This document shows, one piece after another, positions 8,213 to 16,042 of a DNA stretch of 64,000 nucleotides. Location: the NCBI RefSeq assembly GCF_041154505.1, contig NZ_AP028672.1, forward strand, positions 3,078,501 through 3,142,500. Reading direction: 5' to 3'. A program made the position numbers and the translations under genes. Position 1 is the stretch's first letter; each line of letters starts with the position of its first letter. This stretch comes from Acidovorax sp. A79. GTDB lineage: Bacteria > Pseudomonadota > Gammaproteobacteria > Burkholderiales > Burkholderiaceae_C. The notes below the pieces were generated by a model that was not told where the DNA came from, made no database searches, and worked only from the letters and a program-made list of their open reading frames with translations.

Positions 8213-9139
8213 TCAGGGCGCCTGCGGGCCCGGGGGCATTGCGGTGGCCTCGGCCTGCGCCTGCAGCCAGGCGCAGAACACATCGATCCGGGGGTGGGCG
8301 CCGGCGCGGCGGCGCAGCACGTAGTCGTAGCCCGAGGCCGCGAAGCCCAGCGGCGCCACCAGCCGGCCGGCCCGCACGTCGTCCAGCACGAGGTGCCAGG
8401 GGGCCACCGCCACGCCCAGGCCGCGCACGGCGGCCTCCAGGGTGAAGTAGTAGTGTTCGAACTCGGGGCCCGCGGGTGGGGCGGCAGGCACCGGCGCTCC
8501 CGTGGCGGCCGCCCACATGGCCCAGGCGTTGCGCCGCGTGCGCGTGTGGAGCATCAGGGGCTGCAGGGCGGGAGCGGCCATGTCGGCGGGCTGGCGCAGG
8601 GCCACGCGCCCGGCCAGCGCGGGGCTCAGCACCGGGCCCAGGTGTTCGGGGAACAGCCGCGTACAGGCCGGGGTGTCCCGCGCCGCGCCGGGCTCCTCGG
8701 CGGTGATGGACACGTCGCAGCGCGCGGGGGCGGCCCCGGCGCCTGCGTCGGCGGTGGTGCGCAGGCGCACCTCGATGCCCGGGTGCCGCGCCTGGAAGTC
8801 GAACAGCCGGGGGATCAGCCATTTCACGGTGAAGGTGCTGAAGCAGGCCACGTCCAGCGGGCCTCGGCTGCCGTCGCCGATCTCGCGCACGGCCTCGGCG
8901 ATGTGCGCGAACGCGGTGGTCAGCACGGGCTGCAGCACGCGCGCCGCCGGGGTGAGCGTGGGGCGGGCCTTGCTGCCGTCGAACAGGGGCACGCCCAGGT
9001 GCTGCTCGAGCTGGCGCACCTGCCGGCTGATGGCGCCGGGCGTGACCGACAGTTCGTCGGCCGCCGCGGTCATGCGGCCCAGGCGGGCGGCGGCCTCGAA
9101 GGCGCGCAGGGCGCCCAGTGGAGGCAGGCGGGGGCTCAT
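8213..9139 (-). CDS. LysR-family regulator, GcvA-like
   Basis: The 308-residue product has an N-terminal winged HTH (LPPLGALRAFEAAARLGRM then SVTPGAISRQVRQLEQHLG), in which the LxALRAFEAAAR and SVTxxAxSRQVxxLE pattern is typical of GcvA-type LysR proteins. The effector domain follows from about residue 90 (RGPLDVACFSTFTVKWLIPRL). The start is the ATG at 9139; the frame remains open to 9208 but that extension reads through the operator-like sequence. It is divergent from the tautomerase gene at 9308 and probably controls it, with a TTGTG-N9-CACAA inverted repeat directly in front of its own start. Confidence 0.85.
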   Translation of the reverse strand: MSPRLPPLGALRAFEAAARLGRMTAAADELSVTPGAISRQVRQLEQHLGVPLFDGSKARPTLTPAARVLQPVLTTAFAHIAEAVREIGDGSRGPLDVACFSTFTVKWLIPRLFDFQARHPGIEVRLRTTADAGAGAAPARCDVSITAEEPGAARDTPACTRLFPEHLGPVLSPALAGRVALRQPADMAAPALQPLMLHTRTRRNAWAMWAAATGAPVPAAPPAGPEFEHYYFTLEAAVRGLGVAVAPWHLVLDDVRAGRLVAPLGFAASGYDYVLRRRAGAHPRIDVFCAWLQAQAEATAMPPGPQAP

Positions 9140-9141
9140 CT

Positions 9142-9160
9142 TTGTGAGTTTAATGCACAA
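9142..9160. promoter_or_regulatory. Candidate LysR operator TTGTG-N9-CACAA
   Basis: Five-base perfect arms separated by nine bases lie two bases upstream of the LysR start codon and within the shared 168-bp divergent region with the tautomerase gene. The spacing fits the T-N11-A pattern of LysR binding boxes. The position suggests autoregulation. Confidence 0.45.
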
Positions 9161-9307
9161 GGCTGCGGAGAAATCATCGCTTTGCAGGCGGTAGAGCGAT
9201 AGCAACAATGGCCCATGCCATCAGCGGTAATGCCCGGATCGCCTGAAGGGTACGCTGCCCGTTTCTGCCTATTTAATTGACTTCAGGGAACATACGAGAA
9301 CACCGCC

Positions 9308-9715
9308 ATGCCTTTCATCCGCACCCATGTTCCGCAAGACACCCCCGCCGCCACGCGCACGGCCATCGTGCAAGGCGTCCACCAGGCGCTGGTGGACAGC
9401 ATCGGCATGCCGCCGGACGAGCTGTTCAACCTGGTGGCCGGCTACGCGCCCGGGGAGTTCGCCTGCAGCCGCACCTTCAACGGCGTGGCCCGCTCCGACC
9501 GCGTGGTGGTGCTCGAGATCACGCTGCGGCGCGGGCGCAGCGATGCGATGAAGCGCGCGCTGTACGCCGCCATCGCGCACAACCTGCACACCCTGGCGGG
9601 CGTGGCGCCGGCCGATGTGTTCATCTTCCTGCACGAGAACGACTATTCCGACTGGTCCGTGGGCCACGGCCGCTTTGCGATGGACCTGGTGCGGCAGCGG
9701 GGCGCGCCGGGCTGA
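9308..9715 (+). CDS. Tautomerase-superfamily protein
   Basis: The 135-residue product begins MPFIRTHVP, giving the N-terminal proline after Met removal that is the catalytic base of the 4-oxalocrotonate tautomerase/MSAD superfamily. The length of about 135 residues corresponds to the fused, two-beta-alpha-beta-unit tautomerases of the MSAD/cis-CaaD type rather than the 62-residue 4-OT type. A second unit is visible in RVVVLEITLRRGRSDAMKRALY and DVFIFLHENDYSDWSVGHG. Arginines at several positions could bind a carboxylate substrate. The divergent LysR gene is the likely regulator. The natural substrate cannot be inferred from context. Confidence 0.82.
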   Translation: MPFIRTHVPQDTPAATRTAIVQGVHQALVDSIGMPPDELFNLVAGYAPGEFACSRTFNGVARSDRVVVLEITLRRGRSDAMKRALYAAIAHNLHTLAGVAPADVFIFLHENDYSDWSVGHGRFAMDLVRQRGAPG

Positions 9716-9752
9716 GGGGCGTGGTCCCATCCGGCGACATCCGTTTGCTGCA

Positions 9753-9795
9753 AACTTGATAGCTGTTGGCGCTTTCCGGCCGTGCGTTAGGCCAT
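9753..9795. repeat. TTGATAGC/AGCGCTT dispersed repeat, copy
   Basis: The copy reads AACTTGATAGCTGTTGGCGC, then a diverged second half. It lies between convergent genes (tautomerase and AraC regulator) and overlaps the last codons of the AraC gene. It matches the orientation-reversed copies at 18161-18211 and 37358-37408 in the TTGATAGCT(G/A)(T/C)TxGCGCTT core. Confidence 0.6.
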
Positions 9796-10608
9796 GTTTT
9801 TGCCAATGAACCCGCTGGGCGGCTGCCCCATCGCCGCCTTGAACATCGCGGAGAACGCGCTTTCGCTCGCGTAGCCGCTGGCCGCCGCCACCTGGCCCAC
9901 GGGCTCGCCGCGCGCCAGGCGGGGCAGGGCATGGGCCAGCACGGCCTGGCGGCGCCACTGTGCGAAGCCCATGCCGAACTGCGCGCGGAACAGGCGGGCC
10001 AGCGTGCGCTCGCTGGCGCCGCTGTCGGCCGCCCAGTGCTGCAGCGTGGCGTAGCGGCCGGGCTCGTGCAGCACGGCCTGGCACAGCGCGCGCAGGCGCT
10101 TGTCGCTGTGGGGGCCGGGCAGCGGCACGCCCAGGGCCAGGCTTTCGGCCTGGCCGATCTCATCGAGCACCAGCGCGGTCAGCGCGGCCTCGCGCGCGGG
10201 GCCGGGGTGCGGGCCGCCCACCGGGTCCAGCGCCGACACCAGCTCGCGCAGCAGGGGCGTCACGGCCATCACGCGGCAGTTCGCGCCGCCAGCCGGCACC
10301 ACGCCGGGGTCGATGTAGAGCGTGCGGAAGGCGGCCGCCTCCAGCACCGCCACGGCGTGCAGCGCGCCGGGGGCGATCCACACCGCGCGCGAGGGTGGCA
10401 CGATGTACGCGGTGGCGGTGCCCGGTGCGTGCACGCTCACCTGGACCACCCCGCTGGCGCAGTAGGCCAGCTGGCCCCAGGCGTGGCGGTGCGGCTCGAA
10501 ATGCGTATCGGCCGGCATGTCGCGCGCCCGCACCCGCACGGGGCTGGCGGGCGTGGGGGTGAACGGGTCGGTGTCGCCCAGGGGAGCGGCTTGGCTGGTA
10601 CGGGCCAT
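9787..10608 (-). CDS. AraC-family regulator with cupin sensor domain
   Basis: The 273-residue product is read from ATG 10608 (the open frame continues upstream to 10704). The N-terminal half is an AraC-type cupin (FEPHRHAWGQLAYCASGVVQ, with the HxH and G metal/ligand-fold residues). The C-terminal HTH pair reads LQHWAADSGASERTLARLFR and GQVAAASGYASESAFSAMFKAAMGQPP, the second being the conserved AraC signature. It is divergent from an MFS transporter 130 bases away. This pairing is typical of AraC-type repressors such as NimR-like proteins that control an adjacent exporter, so I infer regulation of that transporter. Confidence 0.87.
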   Translation of the reverse strand: MARTSQAAPLGDTDPFTPTPASPVRVRARDMPADTHFEPHRHAWGQLAYCASGVVQVSVHAPGTATAYIVPPSRAVWIAPGALHAVAVLEAAAFRTLYIDPGVVPAGGANCRVMAVTPLLRELVSALDPVGGPHPGPAREAALTALVLDEIGQAESLALGVPLPGPHSDKRLRALCQAVLHEPGRYATLQHWAADSGASERTLARLFRAQFGMGFAQWRRQAVLAHALPRLARGEPVGQVAAASGYASESAFSAMFKAAMGQPPSGFIGKNMA

Positions 10609-10738
10609 GGCGGGTCGAAAAAAAGCAGAAAAAGGGGGCGTGGCCGGCGTGCCCTGGATCAACGGTTTGGCGCAAATTCGCCGAAAGCTGTCGTTCCGTC
10701 GCATTCCAGAAACCCGGGGCCAATACTACGATGCCGCC

Positions 10739-12001
10739 ATGACCACCGCAAATGTCCACGGCCTTCCGCCTGCCTCCACCCCGCTGCGCGCCGATGCCAG
10801 CGTCATCGGGCTGGTCGGCATCGCCCACCTCATCAGCCACTACAGCCAGCTCCTGCTGGCGCCGCTGTTCCCGTGGCTCAAGGACGCGTTCCAGGTCGGC
10901 TACACCGAGCTGGGTTTCCTGATGACCATCTTCTTCGTGGTCTCGTGCGCGGTGCAGGCGGGCTCGGGCTTCGTGGTGGACCGCTTCGGGCCCCGGCCCA
11001 TCCTGTTCGGCGGCCTGGCGCTGCTGGGCCTGGCGGCCTTCGGCTTCGCGGCCAGCACCAGCTACGCCATGCTCGCGGCGTTCTCGGTGCTCGCGGGCAT
11101 CGGCAACGGCGTGTTCCACCCGGTGGACTACACGCTGCTCAACCGCCGCGTGAGCGCGCCGCGCCTGGGCCACGCCTACAGCGTGCACGGCATCACCGGC
11201 AGCCTGGGCTGGGCGCTCGCGCCCGCCATGCTGGTGCCCATCGCCATCGCGACATCGTGGCGCGTGGCGCTGGTGTGCGCGGGCGTGCTGGCGTTCTCGG
11301 TGCTGCTGGTGCTGCTGGCCAGCCGCCGCCACCTGGCGCTGCCGCCCATGCCGGCGCCCACCGCTGCGGCCAGGTCCGCCGCCACCGGCGCGGCCGGGCA
11401 GGGCGGCAATTTCGCGTTCCTGCGCATCCCCGCCGTGTGGATGTGCTTTGCGTTCTTCTTCTTCTACGCCGTGGCGCTGAACGTGGTGCAGGCCTTCGCC
11501 CCCGAGGCCGCGCGCCAGCTGCATGCCGTGCCCGTGGCGCTGGCCGCGATGTGCCTCACGGTCTACATGGTGGCCAGCGCGGGCGGCATGGTGCTGGGCG
11601 GCTTCCTGGCGGCCGACCCCAGCCGCTGCGAGCGCATCGTGGGCATCGGTTTCGGCCTGGCGGCCTGCGTGGCCGTGGCGCTGGCCCTGGCGCACCCGCC
11701 CGGCGCCCTGGTGCCCGTGCTGTTCGGGGTGATGGGTTTTTGCGCCGGCATCGCCGGCCCCTCGCGCGACCTGCTGGTCAAGCGCTCCACGCCCGAGGGC
11801 TCCACGGGCCGCGTCTACGGCATCGTGTATTCGGGCCTCGATATCGGCCAGGCGCTGTCGCCGCTGCTGTTCGGCGTGCTGCTCGACCAGGGCCGCTTCA
11901 CCGCCGTGCTGCTGGGGCTGGCCGTGGTGCAGGGCGTGCTGATCGCCAGCGCCTTCAACGTGCGCCGGGTGCGCAGGACGGTGGCGCCGGTGGCGGCCTG
12001 A
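10739..12001 (+). CDS. MFS transporter (fosmidomycin-resistance/exporter type)
   Basis: The 420-residue product from ATG 10739 has 12 predicted hydrophobic segments. Between TM2 and TM3 it carries the MFS motif GSGFVVDRFGPRPIL (D-R-G-R pattern), and it has a repeat-like second half after a central loop at about residues 205-225. NGVFHPVDYTLLNRRV and YSVHGITGSLGWALAP are helix motifs seen in a group of MFS exporters related to the fosmidomycin-resistance (Fsr) family. The upstream open frame to 10517 overlaps the divergent regulator and is not coding. The AraC regulator opposite suggests induction by the exported compound. Confidence 0.83.
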   Translation: MTTANVHGLPPASTPLRADASVIGLVGIAHLISHYSQLLLAPLFPWLKDAFQVGYTELGFLMTIFFVVSCAVQAGSGFVVDRFGPRPILFGGLALLGLAAFGFAASTSYAMLAAFSVLAGIGNGVFHPVDYTLLNRRVSAPRLGHAYSVHGITGSLGWALAPAMLVPIAIATSWRVALVCAGVLAFSVLLVLLASRRHLALPPMPAPTAAARSAATGAAGQGGNFAFLRIPAVWMCFAFFFFYAVALNVVQAFAPEAARQLHAVPVALAAMCLTVYMVASAGGMVLGGFLAADPSRCERIVGIGFGLAACVAVALALAHPPGALVPVLFGVMGFCAGIAGPSRDLLVKRSTPEGSTGRVYGIVYSGLDIGQALSPLLFGVLLDQGRFTAVLLGLAVVQGVLIASAFNVRRVRRTVAPVAA

Positions 12002-12108
12002 ACGCGGGCCGGGCGGCCTGCTGCCGGACCCCGTGGCCGCGTGAATCTCGGTGAGAATGGCGGCGGCTGCCCCTCATCGATCCATCCGTCCATTGCGGGA
12101 GATTCACC

Positions 12109-12501
12109 GTGTCCACCATGCCTTCGTCCGGCGCCGTCGTCTTCGCCAAGGACATGCAGCGGCTCGCCGCGTTCTATGAAGGGCTCTGCGGCCTGAACGT
12201 GGTCCACGCCGAAAGCGACCATATCGTGCTGGAGTCTGGCGCGGTGCAGATCGTGGTCCACGCCATCCCGCAGCGGATCGCCCGGGCTATCGCCATCACG
12301 CAGCCGCCCGTGGTGCGCGAGGAGACCCCCATCAAGCTCTTTTTCGCGGTGCCGGACCTGGCCCAGGCCCGGCTGCGGGCCGTGGCGCTGGGCGGGCAGC
12401 TCGCGCCCGCGGCCAGGGAATGGGAGGCCCGGGGCTTTCGGGCCTGCGATGGCCACGACCCCGAGGGCAATGTGATCCAGCTGCGCCAGCACCTGGCCTG
12501 A
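12109..12501 (+). CDS. VOC-family glyoxalase/bleomycin-resistance-like protein
   Basis: The 130-residue product starts at GTG 12109. It shows the paired beta-alpha-beta-beta-beta modules of the vicinal-oxygen-chelate fold: AVVFAKDMQRLAAFYEGLCGLNVVHAE, then IKLFFAVPDLAQARLRAVALGG and the terminal DPEGNVIQLRQ, the standard DPxGNxxxL end of VOC proteins. The metal-binding residues are not all obvious, so enzymatic function is uncertain; it may be a ligand-binding or resistance protein. It stands alone between the MFS gene and a DUF1993 gene. Confidence 0.82.
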   Translation: MSTMPSSGAVVFAKDMQRLAAFYEGLCGLNVVHAESDHIVLESGAVQIVVHAIPQRIARAIAITQPPVVREETPIKLFFAVPDLAQARLRAVALGGQLAPAAREWEARGFRACDGHDPEGNVIQLRQHLA

Positions 12502-12648
12502 CACTGCCGGGCACGAGCCCAAAAGGCGGGGCGCCAGCACGGAGTGCGCCGATGTGCTGCAATGCGCTCCGGTCCCGGCGGGTAAAAAAAGGCCGCCGGG
12601 CGCCGACCCTTCCTTCCCTGTGCTTCATCCCAAGACAAGAATCCCGCC

Positions 12649-13161
12649 ATGACATCTCCCCTCTACAACGCCAGCGTTCCCGTTCTCCGCCAGATGCTGG
12701 GCTCGCTCAAAGACATCCTGGCCAAGACCGAGGCGCACGCCACGGCGCGCAAGCTCGACCCCGACGCGCTGCTGCAGGCCCGGCTGTTCCCCGACATGTT
12801 TCCCATGGCGCGCCAGGTGCTGATCGCCTGCGACTTCGCCAAGGGCGTGGCGGCGCGGCTGGCGGGGGCGGAGGTGCCTTCGTATCCGGATGCGGACCGC
12901 CCCGGCTTTGCCGACCTGAACGAGCGCATCGACACCGTGCTGGCGTTCGTGGAAGGCCTGCCCGTGGAGGCGTTTGCCGATGCCGCCACGCGCACCATCA
13001 CCATCCAGCCCGGCACCGCGCGCGAGCGGCAGTTTCCGGGCGAGCAGTACCTGCTGCACTACGGCCTGCCGCAGTTCTTCTTCCACGTGACCACGGCCTA
13101 CGCGCTGGCCCGCCACAACGGCGTGGAGCTGGGCAAGCGGGACTACATGGGCAAGATTTGA
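12649..13161 (+). CDS. DUF1993 family protein
   Basis: The 170-residue product begins MTSPLYNASVPVLRQMLGSL, the usual start of DUF1993 proteins. It contains FPDMFPMARQVLIACDFAKG, then YPDADRPGFADLNERID and the C-terminal HYGLPQFFFHVTTAYALARHNGVELGKRDYMG. DUF1993 belongs to the DinB-like four-helix bundle group, and the histidines near the C-terminus could bind metal. The function is unknown. It is monocistronic and followed within three bases by a dispersed repeat. Confidence 0.85.
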   Translation: MTSPLYNASVPVLRQMLGSLKDILAKTEAHATARKLDPDALLQARLFPDMFPMARQVLIACDFAKGVAARLAGAEVPSYPDADRPGFADLNERIDTVLAFVEGLPVEAFADAATRTITIQPGTARERQFPGEQYLLHYGLPQFFFHVTTAYALARHNGVELGKRDYMGKI

Positions 13162-13163
13162 TG

Positions 13164-13256
13164 CCCCCTGAGCCGCTGCGCGGCTTCCCCCGAGGGGGAA
13201 GCACCCGGTGGCCCGGCGAAGCCGGTTCCACGGGTGCACTGGCGTGGGGGCGCGCC
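13164..13256. repeat. Dispersed GC-rich intergenic repeat, copy 2 (variant)
   Basis: The copy begins CCCCCTGAGCCGCTGCGCGG, with CTTCCCCCGAGGGGGAAG as a perfect nine-base-pair stem, then diverges into CCCGGTGGCCCGGCGAAGCC and ends GCACTGGCGTGGGGGCGCGCC. It starts two bases after the DUF1993 stop, so the first hairpin could terminate that transcript. Confidence 0.65.
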
Positions 13257-13316
13257 AGTGGTTGAGGGTGTGGCGGAATCGGGTTCGGGGAGCGTCGCCT
13301 CCCGGTATTTCACAAG

Positions 13317-13342
13317 CCGTTCGGGCTGAGCCTGTCGAAGCC
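13317..13342. repeat. Short dispersed repeat GTTCGGGCTGAGCCTGTCGA
   Basis: The 26-base sequence CCGTTCGGGCTGAGCCTGTC plus GAAGCC matches a short intergenic repeat that I know to be very common across proteobacterial genomes (the reverse complement of CTTCGACAGGCTCAGCCCGA). Only one copy is present in this window. It lies between convergent genes. Confidence 0.5.
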
Positions 13343-13398
13343 GGGGCGCAAACATCGCACCACCCAGCCTGGGCCCGCATGAACTGCGTGCGGCGGTT

Positions 13399-13737
13399 TT
13401 ATCGGGCCACGCCAGCGCCGCTACGCCGCACCCAGGCGATCAGCACGCCCAGCACGCGGGGCCGCCACGACAGTGTGAACGCGATGGTGAGCGCGGCACC
13501 CGCGAGCGCCATGAACCACACCAGCGACGCCATCGATGCGTGGTCCACGGCCAGGCACAGGGCCAGGGCCATGAGCAGGCCGGCGGCGCCCATCCAGCGC
13601 AGTGTGCGCACGGTGCTGCGCCGCAGGGGCTCGGTGCCGCGCACCTGCTCCCAGTGCGCATCCATCGACAGGGCCAGCCAGCCGAGGCCGACCACGTTGG
13701 CGGCCAGGGCCGCCACCAGCAGCAAGGCGTCAGGCAC
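13399..13737 (-). CDS. DUF3325 small membrane protein
   Basis: The 112-residue product is read from GTG 13737, which overlaps the end of the PepSY gene by eight bases; the open frame further upstream runs inside the PepSY gene and is not coding. It has three hydrophobic helices (LLLVAALAANVVGLGWLALS, GAAGLLMALALCLAV, MALAGAALTIAFTLS) and a short basic tail. The family sits beside PepSY and DUF3649 proteins in loci for siderophore receptors in Pseudomonas and relatives. The role is unknown; the operon position suggests an accessory to a membrane redox or iron-release step. Confidence 0.78.
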   Translation of the reverse strand: MPDALLLVAALAANVVGLGWLALSMDAHWEQVRGTEPLRRSTVRTLRWMGAAGLLMALALCLAVDHASMASLVWFMALAGAALTIAFTLSWRPRVLGVLIAWVRRSGAGVAR

Positions 13738-15418
13738 GGGCGGTCTCCAGCGAGGAGGCCGCGCCGCCGTCCACGGCAGGGGCGCCCAGCTGGCCCTGGG
13801 CGCGGTGCTTGAGCTTGCGCGCGGCGAGCACGGCGATGGCGCTGCTCGCCAGGATGGCCAGGTCCACGCCCGCCACGGGCCAGTAGCCGTTGCCAAGGGT
13901 GCGCAGCAGGTGGTCGCCCGTGGTCACCCAGTTGAGCAGCGCGGCCGCCACGCCCAGCACGGCGATGGCCCAGCACTGCTCGGCCCAGGCGGGGGCCATG
14001 CGCGCGCTGGCCACGGGCGCGGTGCGCCAGATGCCGTGCACGAAGGCCAGTGCCCAGGCGCCCCAGAAGATATATTGCTCCCAGTCCCCGCGCGCGGGCA
14101 GGTCGGTGGGCAGCAGGCGGTTTCCGATCAGCATGGACAGCGCGGCGATCAGCATGCCCGTCACGGTGGAGACCGCGAACGCGTCCACCCAGCGCGCTCC
14201 GGTCACGCCCTGCCTGGCGTGCTGGCGCTTGCGTTTTTCCACGAAGAAGATGAAGCCCGTGGCGATGCACACGCAGCCCGAGAGGCCGCCCAGCACATAC
14301 AGCCAGCGCAGCAGCCAGTGCCGGAAATGCTGCAGGTGCAGCCCGGTGAGGAAGGTGTTGACGCTGGCCACGGGGGTCAGCGGCGGGTCTTCGCGCAGCA
14401 CCTCGCCGGTGCTGGCCTTGAAGTGGATGCCGTTGCCCACGAGCGCGATGCGGTCGGTGCCCGCGCGGTACACGCTCACGTACGCATTGGCATCGCCCAC
14501 GTGCTGCACGGTCAGAAAGCCCACGTCGCCCGCCATGCCCTGCGCGGCCCAGCGGCGCTGGGCCTGCGCCACCATCGCGTCCACCGACGCCAGGGTGCCG
14601 GCGGTGCCCGCGCGCTCGTGCGGCAGGCCGGTTTCTGCGGCCTCGTGTTTTTCGTGCAGCTCGTGCAGCGGGTGCAGCTGCGTGTGGGTGATGGGGAAGT
14701 AGATGCCGCCAAAGATCACCAGCCCCGAGAACGCGAAGATGAAGTGGAACGGCAGCGCCACCACGCCCGTGAGGTTGTGCAGGTCGAGCGCGCTGCGCTG
14801 CGTGTGCTTTCGGGGGCGGAAGGTGAACAGCTCGCGGAAGATCTTGCGGTGCATCACCACGCCGCTGACCAGCGCCACCAGCATCATCAGCGCGGCGAAG
14901 CCCACGATCCAGGTGCCCAGGTCCTTCCATTTGAAGTTCAGGCTGTAGTGCAGCGGGTAGAAGAACTGGCTGCCGATCTTGAGGTGGTCGTCGGGCAGCG
15001 AGGCGCCCGAGCGCGGATCGATCGTGCGGTTGCCCCAGATGGTGTTGTCGTCGGGGTCCTTGGCATTGGGCAGCTCATAGCCCGCGAACAGGCCCAGCAC
15101 CGGGTCGCGGTGGGTGGTGTACGCGCCCCAGGTCTTGATGACGGGGAAGCTTTGCGCCACAGGCCCGTTCACGCGGTCCCTGGCGGCCTCGATGTTTTCC
15201 GCGCTGGGCCTCATGTCCTGGAAGGCCGGCTGCAGGATCTTGTCGAACGAGGGCATGGGCTGCGGCTCGAAGCGGGTCTGGGGAATGGCCCACCGGTCGA
15301 TCTCGCGGTCGAACACCGACAGCGAGCCGAAGAAGAAAACGACCATCAGCACGAAGCCCAGCACCAGGCCGAACCAGGTGTGCAGCCAGGCCATGGTGAG
15401 CCGGAAGTTCTGGAACAT
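13730..15418 (-). CDS. PepSY-associated transmembrane protein (iron-uptake operon type)
   Basis: The 562-residue product starts MFQNFRLTMAWLHTWFGLVLGF, the typical first helix of PepSY-TM proteins, with a conserved W-H-xW-xG pattern. A long periplasmic domain follows (about residues 40-185), then further helices at about 185-210, 240-265 and 350-380, and a C-terminal block of four to five helices. HLQHFRHWLLRWLYVLGG and GFIFFVEKRKRQHAR are typical motifs; histidines in the helices suggest haem or quinone-linked electron transfer. Members are proposed to reduce ferric siderophore. It is flanked by DUF3649 upstream (35 bases) and DUF3325 downstream (overlap), forming a three-gene operon. Confidence 0.85.
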   Translation of the reverse strand: MFQNFRLTMAWLHTWFGLVLGFVLMVVFFFGSLSVFDREIDRWAIPQTRFEPQPMPSFDKILQPAFQDMRPSAENIEAARDRVNGPVAQSFPVIKTWGAYTTHRDPVLGLFAGYELPNAKDPDDNTIWGNRTIDPRSGASLPDDHLKIGSQFFYPLHYSLNFKWKDLGTWIVGFAALMMLVALVSGVVMHRKIFRELFTFRPRKHTQRSALDLHNLTGVVALPFHFIFAFSGLVIFGGIYFPITHTQLHPLHELHEKHEAAETGLPHERAGTAGTLASVDAMVAQAQRRWAAQGMAGDVGFLTVQHVGDANAYVSVYRAGTDRIALVGNGIHFKASTGEVLREDPPLTPVASVNTFLTGLHLQHFRHWLLRWLYVLGGLSGCVCIATGFIFFVEKRKRQHARQGVTGARWVDAFAVSTVTGMLIAALSMLIGNRLLPTDLPARGDWEQYIFWGAWALAFVHGIWRTAPVASARMAPAWAEQCWAIAVLGVAAALLNWVTTGDHLLRTLGNGYWPVAGVDLAILASSAIAVLAARKLKHRAQGQLGAPAVDGGAASSLETARA

Positions 15419-15453
15419 GATGGGTATCTACCTCTTGGGTTCGTGCGCGCGGT

Positions 15454-15750
15454 TTACAGGATGGCGCGCTGCACCAGCCAGGCGGCGCCGGTCATCAGCG
15501 CCCCGCCGCCGGCCAGCACCAGCCACACGCGCTTCACGCTTGCCGCCGAAAACGCCCACAGAAAGGCCACCAGAAAGACGATGAAGCCGACGATGTAGCC
15601 CAGGGCCTCCGCATCGTGGAACTCCATCTGCGCCGCGAACAGAAGGCCGATGCCCAGCGCGATGAAGCCCCATGTGAAGGCATAGCCGCCCAGGACGCCC
15701 GCGGCGATGCGCGAAACGATGTGCAAGCGGGAAACTGCGCTGGTGGCCAT
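15454..15750 (-). CDS. DUF3649 small membrane protein
   Basis: The 98-residue product has three hydrophobic helices (AAGVLGGYAFTWGFIALGI, ALGYIVGFIVFLVAFLWAFS, VWLVLAGGGALMTGAAWLV), as in the DUF3649 family, which carries the GGYAxxW motif in helix 1. It is the first gene of the DUF3649-PepSY-DUF3325 operon. In other genomes this trio follows a TonB-dependent siderophore receptor; here the upstream gene is an unrelated sugar isomerase end, so no receptor is linked. The 290-bp region before the start contains a GTCCACGG octanucleotide array. Confidence 0.8.
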   Translation of the reverse strand: MATSAVSRLHIVSRIAAGVLGGYAFTWGFIALGIGLLFAAQMEFHDAEALGYIVGFIVFLVAFLWAFSAASVKRVWLVLAGGGALMTGAAWLVQRAIL

Positions 15751-15947
15751 GGCGAAACGGATGCGAACGGGATTGGTGATGAGATTGATTCGTAATTATG
15801 CAGCCCTTTGCACCATTTCCCCATTGCTGCCAGGGTGATGGGCAACGGCCGGCCCGCCCCGCGCGTCGCAGGCTGCGCCCTCGCACGGCCCGTGGCAGGC
15901 GAGGGCCCCGGGTGACGGCCCGCCGTGGCGCGGGCCCGGACGATGCT

Positions 15948-15995
15948 GTCCACGGGTCCACGGGTCCACGGGTCCACGGGTCCACAGGTCCACGC
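15948..15995. repeat. Six-copy GTCCACGG octanucleotide tandem repeat
   Basis: Four perfect units of GTCCACGG (15948-15979) are followed by GTCCACAG and GTCCACGC. The array lies in the noncoding gap between the end of the isomerase gene (16043) and the start of the DUF3649 gene (15750), about 200 bases upstream of the latter. No coding frame uses it. The eight-base unit makes it prone to slippage. Confidence 0.9.
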
Positions 15996-16042
15996 GCACC
16001 GGTGGCGCCGGGGTCCGCAGGGCGCGGAGTCGCCCCGGGGGC

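Noticed and set aside
15948..15995. GTCCACGG array considered as a CRISPR array
   Set aside because: The units are contiguous 8-mers without spacers and no cas genes are nearby.
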